From positions 45,052 to 109,051 of the forward strand of contig NZ_VWRQ01000024.1 of assembly GCF_008635795.1 (NCBI RefSeq): 64,000 nt of DNA. Reading direction: 5' to 3'. A model generated the notes under the pieces. That model saw nothing but the letters and a program-made list of their open reading frames with translations, made no database searches and was not told the origin of the DNA. Both the position numbers and the translations under genes were made by a program. Shown piece after piece: positions 24,745-33,691 of this stretch (its first letter is position 1; each line of letters opens with the position of its first letter). The stretch is from Paenibacillus tepidiphilus. GTDB taxonomy: Bacteria; Bacillota; Bacilli; Paenibacillales; Paenibacillaceae.

Positions 24745-27015
24745 CTACTCTTCTTCGGTAACCAGCGCGTTGAACTGCCGCAAATCTTCGTCCAGGTCGG
24801 CCTCGGTGAACCTGCCCTGGCCGAAACCGATCAATGCGCGCAGCGGCATGTATCTCATCATCGCCAGCAGCATTTCCTCGTTATCCTCCATCAGGCTGTC
24901 AAGTCCGGACATGCTGGTGTATTTCTTGGCCGCTTCCGCCGTCTGCGGATGGGTCAGCAGATCGCCGATGGTTGTATTGCGGTGGAAGCGCACCGGCAGT
25001 TTCGTCTGCGACTCCACTACCAGCTCCGTACTAAGACGGATGTCCCGGGACGAAGCGCCGGCGGCAATCCGGAACACGCCGCTCTCCACATGCCAGTCGC
25101 CCAGCGCCGTATTGTAATAGGCGAACGAGCGCTTATCCAGTGTAAAGGTGACCTCACGCGCTTCCCCCGGCTCCAGAGCGAGCTTGGCGAAGCCCTTCAG
25201 CTCCTGCAGCGGACGAATGACGCTGCTCTCCACGTCGCTGACATAGAGCTGCACGATTTCCTTGCCCGCAGTGTCACCGGTATTCTTGACGGTAAGCGAG
25301 ACCTGCACTGTCTCCGAGTCCAAGATACGCTGCTTCGTCAGCTTCAGGCCGCTGTACTCGAATTTTGTGTAGCTCAGACCGAAGCCGAAGGGGAAAAGCG
25401 GCTCAATTTGTTTCTTGTCATAATAGCGATAGCCGACAAACAGACCCTCACGGTACTCCACCCGGTCGCCTTCTCCCGGGAAATTCAGGAACGAAGGGTT
25501 GTCGCTCAGCTTGACCGGGAAGGTCTCGGCCAGCTTGCCGCTGGGGCTGACTGCACCGAAGAGCAAGTCGGCCACTGCTCCGCCGAAGGCCTGCCCTCCC
25601 AGATAGCCTTCCAGCACCGCCTTGGTCTGCGGCAGCCACGGCATCTCCACCGGGGCGCCGTTGCTGAGCACGACGACAACATTGCTCTGCACGGCAGCCA
25701 CCGCCGCCAGCAGCGCAATATGGTTCTCCGGCAGCGACAGATGGCTGCGGTCATAGCCTTCGGACTCGTAGCGGTCCGGCAGTCCCAGGAACAGCACTGC
25801 GGCATCCGCCCGAGCCGCCGCGTCCGCCGCAGCCTGCTGCAGGGCATCGTTCACCCCGTCGCTGCCCAGCTCATAGCCTTGGGCATATTCGAGGCTCACG
25901 CCGCCGGCGGCAGCCTGCATTTCGGCAAAAGCATCGTCAAGCTGTGTCGGATTCACATGCGAGCTGCCGCCGCCCTGATAACGCGGATTCTTGGCGAATT
26001 CACCGATAATGGCCAGACGCCCATTCTTCTGCAGCGGCAGAATGCCGTTCTCGTTCTTCAGCAGCACCATGCTGTCCCGCGCCACTTCCCGCGCCAGTCT
26101 GTGATGCGTTTCCTTGTCAAAGGTTGCCCCGTTCTTCCGGCTCTCCACACTCTTGAAGATAAAGGTCAGCAGCCGTTCAACAGCCAAATCCAGCGTTTTG
26201 ACCGCCAGCTCACCGCTTTCTACGGCTTGGACGATCTTGGCGTCGCCAATCCCGGCGCTTGACGGCATTTCCAGCTCCAGCCCGGCCTGCAGCGCCTGCA
26301 CCCGTTCGTTGACTGCACCCCAGTCGGATACGACAAAGCCTTCGAAGCCCCATTCCTCGCGGAGAATCCGGTTCAGCAGGTAATCGCTTTCAGAGGCGTA
26401 CACGCCGTTTACGCGGTTGTAGGAGCACATGACGCTCCAAGGCTGGCTTTGCTTCACCGGGCCTTCGAAGCTTGCCAGATAAATCTCCCGCAGCGTCCGT
26501 TCGTCGATGACGGCGTCTGTGGACATCCGGCGGTGTTCCTGATTATTGGCGGCAAAATGCTTCAGCGAGGTCCCCACACCCTGGCTCTGCACGCCCTGGA
26601 TGTGGCTGGCCGCCAGCTCCCCTGCGAGGTAAGGGTCCTCCGAGAAGTATTCGAAATTACGGCCGTTCAGCGGCGACCGCTTAATGTTGTTGCCGGGTCC
26701 CAGCAGGACAGCGACATTCTCGGCCTGACACTCCGCGCCAAGCGCTTCACCTACCCGGGTGATCAGCTCACGGTCCCAGGAAGAGGCCAGTCCGGCGGCC
26801 GAAGGAAAACAGGTAGCCGGCACGCTGTCGTTCAGCCCCAGATGATCTCCGCCTTCCTGTTGCTTGCGCAGGCCATGCGGACCGTCAGTTACCATTACGG
26901 ACGGGATTCCCAGCCGTTCAATGCCTTTGGTATGCCAGAAGTCAAGACCGGAGCACAGTCCTGCCTTCTCTTCCAGTGTCATTTGCGATAGGAGTTGCTT
27001 AATGTCTGTTGTCAT
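24745..27015 (-). CDS. GH3 beta-glucosidase-type glycoside hydrolase
   Basis: 756 residues with the complete GH3 layout. The N-terminal (alpha/beta)8 domain carries the nucleophile D231 in VVSDWGAV and the substrate-binding KHFAANNQE block. An (alpha/beta)6 domain follows, then a fibronectin-III-like domain (about 590-670; KNTGDTAGKEIVQLYV). A C-terminal helical extension of about 70 residues is less usual. No signal peptide, so the enzyme is cytoplasmic. The ATG has AGAGGAGG eight bases upstream. It is divergent from an AraC-type regulator, its likely controller. Confidence 0.92.
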   Translation of the reverse strand: MTTDIKQLLSQMTLEEKAGLCSGLDFWHTKGIERLGIPSVMVTDGPHGLRKQQEGGDHLGLNDSVPATCFPSAAGLASSWDRELITRVGEALGAECQAENVAVLLGPGNNIKRSPLNGRNFEYFSEDPYLAGELAASHIQGVQSQGVGTSLKHFAANNQEHRRMSTDAVIDERTLREIYLASFEGPVKQSQPWSVMCSYNRVNGVYASESDYLLNRILREEWGFEGFVVSDWGAVNERVQALQAGLELEMPSSAGIGDAKIVQAVESGELAVKTLDLAVERLLTFIFKSVESRKNGATFDKETHHRLAREVARDSMVLLKNENGILPLQKNGRLAIIGEFAKNPRYQGGGSSHVNPTQLDDAFAEMQAAAGGVSLEYAQGYELGSDGVNDALQQAAADAAARADAAVLFLGLPDRYESEGYDRSHLSLPENHIALLAAVAAVQSNVVVVLSNGAPVEMPWLPQTKAVLEGYLGGQAFGGAVADLLFGAVSPSGKLAETFPVKLSDNPSFLNFPGEGDRVEYREGLFVGYRYYDKKQIEPLFPFGFGLSYTKFEYSGLKLTKQRILDSETVQVSLTVKNTGDTAGKEIVQLYVSDVESSVIRPLQELKGFAKLALEPGEAREVTFTLDKRSFAYYNTALGDWHVESGVFRIAAGASSRDIRLSTELVVESQTKLPVRFHRNTTIGDLLTHPQTAEAAKKYTSMSGLDSLMEDNEEMLLAMMRYMPLRALIGFGQGRFTEADLDEDLRQFNALVTEEE

Positions 27016-27076
27016 GAATAGCCTCCTCTAAAATAGAGTTTCCCCCCCCATTCTAAACGAATTCATTTTTGAATTA

Positions 27077-27123
27077 TGGTATTTATTTTCGAAGTTTGGT
27101 ATTTTATTAGGATAACTTATACT
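27077..27123 (+). promoter_or_regulatory. Direct-repeat operator candidate in the GH3/araC divergent promoter
   Basis: Two direct repeats, TGGTATTTATT (27077-27087) and TGGTATTTTATT (27097-27108), start 20 bp apart, two helical turns. A -10 TATACT (27118-27123) follows with a weak -35 overlapping the second repeat. Paired direct repeats close to the -35 are typical AraC-family sites; binding by the neighbouring regulator is inference. Confidence 0.45.
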
Positions 27124-27144
27124 AAAAAAGGAGCTTGCCCTCTC

Positions 27145-28635
27145 ATGCTTCCGAACGGAAATCTATCTGCAGATCTCCCCTATATTTGCCGGCTGATGTA
27201 CGAAGCTTACCGGATTCCGGTCTTCTGGCTGGACGAAGCCGGAGGTATTCAGTTGGCGCTTCCTGCCTCGCCGGTATTCCGGCCGGGCACAAGCGCCGCC
27301 GCTGTGCTCGCCGAAGTCGCAGCCGCTCCAACCGGCAGCCCGGCGCAAGCGGCAACGGGGCCGTCAGCGGAGCTGCAGCACGCTGCAGCAGAAAGCACAG
27401 TGGAAGGCGTAATTCACGTGGCCCCGGAAACAGCGGCGGGGAGTGCCGTGAAGCAATCCACCCCGGAAGAGGCCACATCAGCCGGATCAGTGCACGCTAA
27501 CCAAGCGGCACCTCTGGAGGCGTCCTTGGACGCCGGGTCCGGTTGCGCGTCACCTGCACCTGCCGGCACCATCCCGCCGCAGTCTCCGGCCGGCCGGATT
27601 CCCCTGGTGCGGGTCACCGGGTATGCGGAGAATTTCATTATTCTCCGCCTTTCCGGCGGCGGCTGCCTGGTTATCGGCCCGTCGCTAAGCAGCCCGCTAA
27701 GTGCGGAGCATGCCGTTCACTGGCTTGGCGAGCTCGGCATCCCGCCATCGCGCCGGGAGGAGTGGCTGCATTACTACCGGGAGCTGCCGGTACTCGAGCG
27801 GACCCGACTGTACCATGCGGCTATGCTGCTGTATTCGCTTGTGACCGGACAAGCACTGCCTGTCAGCGAGCTGCTGCTGGAGAACGTGCGCTTGTCCGGG
27901 ACGGAGCGTTCTACTGCGGCAAGCCCTGATCTCGATTTATCGTACCGCCGCGAGCATACTTGGCTGCATCATGAACCGGCGCTGGAGAACGAGCTGTTCC
28001 GCCATGTGCGCAGCGGGGATTCCGCCGGGCTGCTGCAGACTATGGCCTCTTTTACCGGGGACAATTACGGGCTGCTCTCCAAAAAAAGCCGGCTGCGGAG
28101 TCAAAAAAATCTGGCGATTTCCTCCATCACCCTCGCCACACGGGCTGCCATTGCCGGGGGGCTGTTCTGGGAGATTGCTTATACGCTCAGCGATTTTCAT
28201 ATCCAGCATATCGAGGAGCTGCAGGATCTCCAGTCTGTGGATATCGCACAAATAGCCGCCCTCTGCGATTTCGCCGACCACGTGCGGGATAGCCGCCAGA
28301 CCCAGCTGTCGCGCATGTCTGCACTGTGCCAGAATTATATTTTCAATCATTTGTATGAGGACATCCCCTTAAGTAAGCTGGCCGGTATCACCGGACTCAG
28401 TCCAAGCTATCTCTCTTCGCAGTTCAAACAGGAGAACGGCATCACCGTCAGCGACTACATCCAGCGCGAACGGATCGAGGAGGCCAAACGGCTGCTGGAG
28501 CTGCCCGGTATCCGGTTATCGGACATCGCGACCCGGCTGCATTTTAACGATCAGAGCTACTTCACCAAGGTGTTCAAAAAATATACAGGCCGCACGCCGC
28601 GGCAATTTTTGCGGGAACGGGGGGCATTTTTCTGA
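27145..28635 (+). CDS. AraC-family regulator with long Ala-rich linker
   Basis: 496 residues from ATG 27145 (AAGGAG upstream). The C-terminal ~100 residues are an AraC/XylS double helix-turn-helix (LSKLAGITGLSPSYLSSQFK, then LSDIATRLHFNDQSYFTKVFKKYTGRTP). The N-terminal part seems to be a sensor region related to the YSIRK-type regulators. It is interrupted at roughly residues 57-157 by a low-complexity Ala/Pro/Ser-rich insert with no predicted fold. The gene is divergent from the GH3 gene, which it probably regulates. The insert could vary between strains. Confidence 0.87.
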   Translation: MLPNGNLSADLPYICRLMYEAYRIPVFWLDEAGGIQLALPASPVFRPGTSAAAVLAEVAAAPTGSPAQAATGPSAELQHAAAESTVEGVIHVAPETAAGSAVKQSTPEEATSAGSVHANQAAPLEASLDAGSGCASPAPAGTIPPQSPAGRIPLVRVTGYAENFIILRLSGGGCLVIGPSLSSPLSAEHAVHWLGELGIPPSRREEWLHYYRELPVLERTRLYHAAMLLYSLVTGQALPVSELLLENVRLSGTERSTAASPDLDLSYRREHTWLHHEPALENELFRHVRSGDSAGLLQTMASFTGDNYGLLSKKSRLRSQKNLAISSITLATRAAIAGGLFWEIAYTLSDFHIQHIEELQDLQSVDIAQIAALCDFADHVRDSRQTQLSRMSALCQNYIFNHLYEDIPLSKLAGITGLSPSYLSSQFKQENGITVSDYIQRERIEEAKRLLELPGIRLSDIATRLHFNDQSYFTKVFKKYTGRTPRQFLRERGAFF

Positions 28636-28800
28636 ACAGTCGGTTTAGTCCGCCAGCCCCGCCAGCACAGAACCATTACGGCATTCTCTGCATCGGATAC
28701 ATTCCGCATCTAAGGCGGACAAATGTTGTATATCGGTATGTATAATTATGGTACAATCGGCTTGCTTAAGCTTCACACTTTCTCTCAAGGAGTGGTTGGC

Positions 28801-29151
28801 ATGGGCTTTATTGTCGCGATAGTGGTAATAGCAGGGTTCTTTATGGTACGGGGGGTTCTCCGCGACAGAGACAGGTTTGGAGGCCGCGGCGGTAGCTACA
28901 AAGGCAGACGAGATAATACGGCGGACCATTTTTACTCCGCCGGAGCAAGTCCGCTGCTGTGGACGGACGACAACAAAGATAATCATGGACACCATGGTCA
29001 TCATGGTCATCATGGTCACCATGGCAACCACGACAGCGGCTGGGGCGGCGGTCATGGCGACCACGGCGGCGGCTGGGGCGGCGGAGACGGCGGCCACGGC
29101 GGCGGTGATTGCGGTGGCGGAGATGGCGGCGGTGGCGGTGGCGGCGATTAA
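28801..29151 (+). CDS. Small membrane-anchored His/Gly-rich protein, unknown
   Basis: 116 residues from ATG 28801 (AAGGAG eight bases upstream). An N-terminal membrane segment (2-19) is followed by a basic stretch, then a run of His-Gly-His-His units (62-77), then an almost pure Gly/Asp/His tail with one Cys (104). The His units come from an internal repeat of CATGGTCATCATGG type. The composition suggests binding of Ni, Zn, Cu or Co at the cell surface or just inside it; this is inference. I recognise no family. An antisense frame across it is Ala/Met-rich and not credible. Confidence 0.7.
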   Translation: MGFIVAIVVIAGFFMVRGVLRDRDRFGGRGGSYKGRRDNTADHFYSAGASPLLWTDDNKDNHGHHGHHGHHGHHGNHDSGWGGGHGDHGGGWGGGDGGHGGGDCGGGDGGGGGGGD

Positions 29152-29495
29152 CCCCGCCGCTATACCACTTGCCGTCCCGCTGGGACCACCAGCCACAGCT
29201 CCTATACTGCCCGCCTTTACGCTGTTATCACCTACCGTACCTCCCCCACCAGTTGCCGCGCTGCTGGCACCATTTGCCGCTCCTTTTGATACTTCCTGCT
29301 ACGCTGCTGGTAGCGTCTGCCCCACCTCTTGGCACCACCTGCCGCGCTGCTGCTGGTAACATCTCCCCCACCTCTTGGCGGCGCCACATCTGCGCTGCTG
29401 CTATCATCTGCCGCTCCTATTGTTTTACCTGCCGCAGCCTTTCCATCCTGATAACCTTCATTTATTCGTCACAGATTGTTGAGAGGAGCACCTGT
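29152..29495. other. Low-complexity spacer with CTGCTGG/CCACCT repeats
   Basis: 344 bp of pyrimidine-rich DNA on the plus strand in which GCGCTGCTG, CCCACCTCTTGGC and ATCTGCCGCTCC recur irregularly. Neither strand gives a frame with a ribosome binding site and protein-like composition. It may be a decayed continuation of a Gly/Ala-rich coding repeat. Confidence 0.4.
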
Positions 29496-30041
29496 ATGAA
29501 ACATGGTATACTGAACAGACTTGCATTGCCGTTGCTCGCTTGTATCTGTTTGGCAGGCTGTTCATCAGGCAGCACAGACAAAGGCGCTGCTGTCCCGGAC
29601 CACGTAGTCATTTACGAGAATCCGCGATTCAACTTCGGCGTCAGTTTTCCGCAGGAGTGGAGCTATGAAGAGTTCGGCACGGAAAATTACGAATCCACCG
29701 CCGATCGGGAAGGACTGCCGGACTCCGGTATCAAGGTTTCGGTAGATAACCAGCCGGAGGAGCAGATCAGCATCTTCGGTCAACTAGGATTAATAGGGCG
29801 AAATAACCCCTACGGGGGCCTTGTAGAAGACTTCGAAACCGGAAGCGGTTTGAAGGGGCGACAATACATTGAAGAACACACGAATTTCATCAGCATCTAT
29901 TTCGCATTCGATAATAATCAATTAAGTGCCGGGGGCTACACCGGGTCTCTGGGCGGCAGCATCGAGATGAGCAAGGAAATGTACAACCGCTATAAAGGGA
30001 CGATAGCGTTCATTCTTGAAAGCATCCGTATCACGGAGTAA
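29496..30041 (+). CDS. Predicted lipoprotein, unknown function
   Basis: 181 residues. A lipoprotein signal peptide ends in LAGC, so Cys22 would be lipidated and the protein held on the outer face of the membrane. The mature part has NPRFNFGVSFPQEW, an opening seen in PsbP-like/DUF-type small lipoproteins, but no motif that gives a function. The ATG at 29496 has GAGAGGAG seven bases upstream. A longer in-frame extension upstream is low-complexity and rejected. It lies 90 bp before a SetA-like transporter and could be co-transcribed. Confidence 0.8.
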   Translation: MKHGILNRLALPLLACICLAGCSSGSTDKGAAVPDHVVIYENPRFNFGVSFPQEWSYEEFGTENYESTADREGLPDSGIKVSVDNQPEEQISIFGQLGLIGRNNPYGGLVEDFETGSGLKGRQYIEEHTNFISIYFAFDNNQLSAGGYTGSLGGSIEMSKEMYNRYKGTIAFILESIRITE

Positions 30042-30131
30042 CCCATATATTGAGGTAAACGCTGCCGGTTATAAAACATCCGTATTAATTATGCTATCTG
30101 ACCGATTGCCAAAAAGGAGATTTCATTCGTT

Positions 30132-31340
30132 ATGCTTGCACGAATACATAAGCTGTTCCAAATTCCCGGCTACGCCCTGTTCACCGTCACCATGATGCTG
30201 CAGGGCATGGCCATTTCCATCAGTTCGCCGTTCCTGGCGGTTTATTTCACGACCAGGCTGGGCGTATCTGCCGCTACCTTCGGTCTGTTCACGGCTGTCA
30301 CGCTGATCAGCGGAGTGGGCCTCAGCTCGATCATTGCCCGCCGCTCCGATGCCGGCTTGAACCGCAAAACGCTCATGGTCGGCGCCATGCTGTTCAACGC
30401 CCTGGCCTTCGCCGGCTATTTGTTCATCCATGATTTCTACATTCTGCTCGTGTATATGACCATCTTTACCGCCATCGGCGCACCGGCCATGCCGCAATTG
30501 TTCGCCAGTGCGCGTGAAGCGGTCAACGCCAGCCGGTCCTCGGATCATGCCTTTGCCAATTCATTTCTGCGCTCGATGTTCTCGCTCGGCTTCATCATCG
30601 GACCGCTGGCCGGCTCGATTCTGATCAAGTATTTCGGGTTCCCGGGCATCTTCATCAGCACCGCGCTGATCTTTCTGATCAACGCTTGCTCGCTGTATTT
30701 ACGGGCCAAACCGCCGGCAACTGCAAAACGCGCTGCGGCCCGCCAGCCTGTCAAGCTGCACCGCAACCGGAGCGTGCTGATTCCGTTCATCGTGCTGATT
30801 CTACTGTATTCCGCCCATTGGCTAAATAATCTGAACATCTCACTGTTCATTATTAATGTGCTGGACGGCAACACACAGAACGTGGCGTCGGTAGCCAGCA
30901 TCTGCGCCCTGCTGGAAATCCCGCTGATGCTGATGCTCGGCGTATTGTCGGCCAAATACTCTAACCGCACACTGATGTGCTGGGGTATCGTACTGGGCGG
31001 TATTTACTACCTGGTGGTGCTCGCATCGACACAGCTGTGGCACATTATTGCCGGCCAGGTGCTGCTCGCGTTCTTCGTCGCCGTCGTCTCAGCAATCGGA
31101 ATCAGCTACATCCAGGACCTTCTGCCGGAACAGCCCGGCTATGCTTCAACGCTGTATTCCAATTCCACTACCATCGGCCGGCTGGCCGGCAGTCTGGTGG
31201 GCGGAGCCGCCGCCGAATGGGCCGGATACCGGCATGCGTATTGGTTCTGCGTCCTGCTGTTTGCTGTCGCCCTGGTGCTGCTGGCGCTCCCGCAGCGTTC
31301 GCGTACCTCGGCAGCGGAAGCCTCATCGCAGACGTTATAG
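30132..31340 (+). CDS. MFS sugar efflux transporter (SetA/SetB-like)
   Basis: 402 residues with 12 predicted membrane segments. The order of motifs (ISSPFLAVYFTTRLGVSAATFGLF, the MPQLFASAREAV block, and FLRSMFSLGFIIGPLAG) fits the sugar efflux (SET) group of the major facilitator superfamily. Characterised members export glucosides or relieve sugar-phosphate stress; the substrate here is unknown. The ATG has AAAAAGGAG about ten bases upstream. A strong terminator follows. Confidence 0.82.
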   Translation: MLARIHKLFQIPGYALFTVTMMLQGMAISISSPFLAVYFTTRLGVSAATFGLFTAVTLISGVGLSSIIARRSDAGLNRKTLMVGAMLFNALAFAGYLFIHDFYILLVYMTIFTAIGAPAMPQLFASAREAVNASRSSDHAFANSFLRSMFSLGFIIGPLAGSILIKYFGFPGIFISTALIFLINACSLYLRAKPPATAKRAAARQPVKLHRNRSVLIPFIVLILLYSAHWLNNLNISLFIINVLDGNTQNVASVASICALLEIPLMLMLGVLSAKYSNRTLMCWGIVLGGIYYLVVLASTQLWHIIAGQVLLAFFVAVVSAIGISYIQDLLPEQPGYASTLYSNSTTIGRLAGSLVGGAAAEWAGYRHAYWFCVLLFAVALVLLALPQRSRTSAAEASSQTL

Positions 31341-31354
31341 TTACCGTCTAAAGC

Positions 31355-31397
31355 AACAGCGGCCTGCTCCGGGACATCCGGTGCAGGCCGCTGTTTG
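31355..31397 (+). terminator. Terminator of the SetA-like gene
   Basis: A 13-bp stem, AACAGCGGCCTGC with its complement at 31383-31395, then TTTGT. It lies 15 bp after the stop codon and before a convergent SDR gene. Confidence 0.75.
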
Positions 31398-31461
31398 TAT
31401 TCAGGCGATATCTCCGGGTGAACCTCGCTCCAGGAACTGAGGCACAGCGGAGATACTATTT

Positions 31462-32160
31462 TTAAATCGGCATATCCTTGCCCGTATAATCGACGAACCG
31501 GAAATGCCCCTGGGGAGCTTTGCGCTGCTCCAGCAGATCCAGAATCCCTGTAGCGCTGCTGCGCGGGTCGGTAGGCGCGGAAGCGCCGCCCATGTCCGTG
31601 TGCATCCAGCCCGGATGTACGCTCAGCACATGCACACCGCGTTCACGCAGATACACATGCAGCTGCTGGGAGAAGATGTTCAGCGCTGTTTTGGAGATGG
31701 AATAGGGATAGTCCCCCGGATAGGCATTCGTAATGCTTCCTGCCTCCGAGGAGATATTGATAATCGACGCCTCCGGCTCTGTGAGCAGCGGCAGGAAGTG
31801 CTTGACCACCCGCATCGGCCCGTACAGATTGATGTCCATCGTGAGCAGCATGTCCTGGAAGTCCAATTGCTCAATCGGCGTTTCTCTAGCCGTCAGCACC
31901 GCCGCGTTGTTAATGATTGCGCCGAGCGCCACTCCCTGCTCCTGCAGGCCTGCGGCCAGCGCCGCAATGCCCTCCTCATCCCGCACATCAAGCAAGGCTA
32001 TCGTCAGCGCTTCGCCGTAAGCATCAGCAAGCCCGGTCAGGGCCGGTCCCGGATCTTCCGGAGTACGGACTCCGGCAATTACCTTATGTCCGCGCTCCAA
32101 TGCTTCGGCCGCCAGCTCCACCCCAAGCCCGCGTCCCGCCCCAGTTATCAGAATATTCAT
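31462..32160 (-). CDS. Short-chain dehydrogenase/reductase
   Basis: 232 residues, a classical SDR: cofactor motif TGAGRGLG at 7-14, NNAA in INNAAVLTA, active-site Ser in INISSEAG and YxxxK in YSISK. It would oxidise or reduce a small alcohol or carbonyl with NAD(P) in the cytoplasm. It resembles the SDR group annotated as carbonyl or C-factor-like reductases. GGGGGAA lies about eight bases before the ATG. It starts 18 bp after the VOC-family gene in the same direction, so the two form an operon. Confidence 0.88.
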   Translation of the reverse strand: MNILITGAGRGLGVELAAEALERGHKVIAGVRTPEDPGPALTGLADAYGEALTIALLDVRDEEGIAALAAGLQEQGVALGAIINNAAVLTARETPIEQLDFQDMLLTMDINLYGPMRVVKHFLPLLTEPEASIINISSEAGSITNAYPGDYPYSISKTALNIFSQQLHVYLRERGVHVLSVHPGWMHTDMGGASAPTDPRSSATGILDLLEQRKAPQGHFRFVDYTGKDMPI

Positions 32161-32178
32161 CGGCTGATTCCCCCATCG

Positions 32179-32634
32179 TTAGGCTTTATCATTTTCCAAA
32201 AGCTCCATAATCACCTTCAAGTCCTTGAATGTATCCATATATGCATAACGTCCGCCCGGATATTCGCCCTTCTGCTGCAGCGGGAAGCCTTTGCCTTCAA
32301 ACAGCGTGATCTTCTCCTGCATACCCTGCACCACAAAAGCGATATGATGCGGGCCTTCGCCATGCTCATTCAAATAATCCCGCCAGGTGCTTGGCTCATG
32401 GTCCGGTTCAATTAATTCAAGCTGCACCGATCCCAAATCAAAAAATGCCAGCTTCGCCCGCGCCTCCGTCGGCGCACCATTGTACCGGGTCTGCGCGATA
32501 TCGACCGTATCGGTCAGCCCGATCTCCGGCTTGTCCACGCCCAGAAACTCCGCGTATGCCCTGCTTGTTGCTTCGATGTCATGAACAAGAATGCCAATTT
32601 GCGTAACAAACGGCTTGCCCAGCAGCTCAGACAA
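32179..32634 (-). CDS. VOC/glyoxalase-superfamily protein
   Basis: 151 residues made of two paired beta-alpha-beta modules (FVTQIGILVHDIEATSRAY, then GEGPHHIAFVV), with metal-ligand candidates His17-type in the first strand, Glu in VQLELIEP, His in PHHIAF and Glu in VIMELLEN. The arrangement is like methylmalonyl-CoA epimerase and glyoxalase. The exact reaction is unknown. The start is TTG 32634-32632 with AAGGAGG nine bases upstream. It is the first gene of an operon with the SDR. Confidence 0.82.
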   Translation of the reverse strand: MSELLGKPFVTQIGILVHDIEATSRAYAEFLGVDKPEIGLTDTVDIAQTRYNGAPTEARAKLAFFDLGSVQLELIEPDHEPSTWRDYLNEHGEGPHHIAFVVQGMQEKITLFEGKGFPLQQKGEYPGGRYAYMDTFKDLKVIMELLENDKA

Positions 32635-32806
32635 TTGTAAACGCCTCCTTCTATTCTCCGACGAGTCTACCTTACCCACACGCAGCGGTCCTGTCAAGCC
32701 GGGTCTTCCAGCTGTTTCCACACCGGCTTTGATTCGCATAATCACCAATCCGGTTATTAAATGAAATGTTATTTACTTCATGTAACTTTACTTTAAGGGG
32801 TGAAGA

Positions 32807-33691
32807 GTGGTGGACCGTAGCAAAAGATCGCGCCTGATGCAGCAGTTTATTTTTGTCGGGCCTACTTCCCTGTTTTTCTTTGTCATCGTGCTGATTCCGT
32901 TCTTTCTGGGCCTGTATTATTCCTTTACCAGCTGGAACGGCATCTCGCAGCATACCTCTTGGGCGGGCCTGCGGAATTATCTGCATATATTCACCAAGGA
33001 TCCGTCCTTTCTCAATTCGTTCTGGTTTACCGCCAAATTTACGTTGTTCGGCCTCGTGCTAACCAATCTGCTTGGCTTCACGCTCGCTTATGTGCTGACG
33101 CGTAAGCTGTTTACCCGCAATGTGCTGCGGACGGTGTTTTTCGTGCCCCATGTCATCGGCGGCTTGCTGCTGGGCTTTATCTGGCAGTTTATTTTCGTGC
33201 GGGGCTTTGCCTCGCTGGGAGCGGCCACCGGCTGGTCCTTCTTTAATCTTCCTTGGCTCGGTACGGAAAGCACAGCCTTCTGGGCCGTGGTCATTGTATT
33301 CGTCTGGCAAAATGCCGGCTATCTCATGGTCATTTACATCTCGGCGATCAACAATGTGCCCAAGGGGCTCCTTGAAGCCTCCAAGGTGGATGGTGCCGGA
33401 AGGCTGCAGTCACTCATGAATGTGACAATTCCGCTGGTGATGCCGGCCGTCACGGTCTGCCTGTTCCTCTCGATCTCCTGGTCCTTCAAGGTGTTCGACC
33501 TGAACCTGGCGTTGACCAAGGGCGGGCCGTTCAAGGCGACCGAATCGGTGGCGCTCAATATTTACAATGAGGCGTACACGATCAGCCGGTTCGGAATGGG
33601 CTCGGCCAAGGCGATTATTTTCTTCATCATTGTGGCCGTCATCTCGATGCTGCAGGTCCGGGCAACCAAGAAAAGAGAGGTGGAGCTGTAA
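32807..33691 (+). CDS. Sugar ABC transporter permease 1 (CUT1, MalF-like)
   Basis: 294 residues with six membrane segments. The EAA loop that contacts the ATPase reads EASKVDGAGRLQSLMNVTIPLVMP. The N-terminal pattern LIPFFLGLYYSFTSWNG is typical of the MsmF/LacF permeases for oligosaccharide or disaccharide uptake. Tandem GTG codons serve as the start after AAGGGGTGA. It overlaps the next permease by one base (TAATG). No ATPase gene is nearby, so a shared MsmK-type ATPase encoded elsewhere is expected. Confidence 0.93.
   Translation: MVDRSKRSRLMQQFIFVGPTSLFFFVIVLIPFFLGLYYSFTSWNGISQHTSWAGLRNYLHIFTKDPSFLNSFWFTAKFTLFGLVLTNLLGFTLAYVLTRKLFTRNVLRTVFFVPHVIGGLLLGFIWQFIFVRGFASLGAATGWSFFNLPWLGTESTAFWAVVIVFVWQNAGYLMVIYISAINNVPKGLLEASKVDGAGRLQSLMNVTIPLVMPAVTVCLFLSISWSFKVFDLNLALTKGGPFKATESVALNIYNEAYTISRFGMGSAKAIIFFIIVAVISMLQVRATKKREVEL

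Noticed and set aside
24478..26262. Long plus-strand frame (594 codons) opposite the GH3 gene
   Set aside because: It is an antisense shadow of a GC-rich gene; the GH3 protein has complete catalytic motifs on the other strand.
28645..29196. Minus-strand Ala/Met-rich frame opposite the His/Gly-rich gene
   Set aside because: It is the antisense of a low-complexity repeat; the plus-strand frame has a ribosome binding site and a membrane segment.
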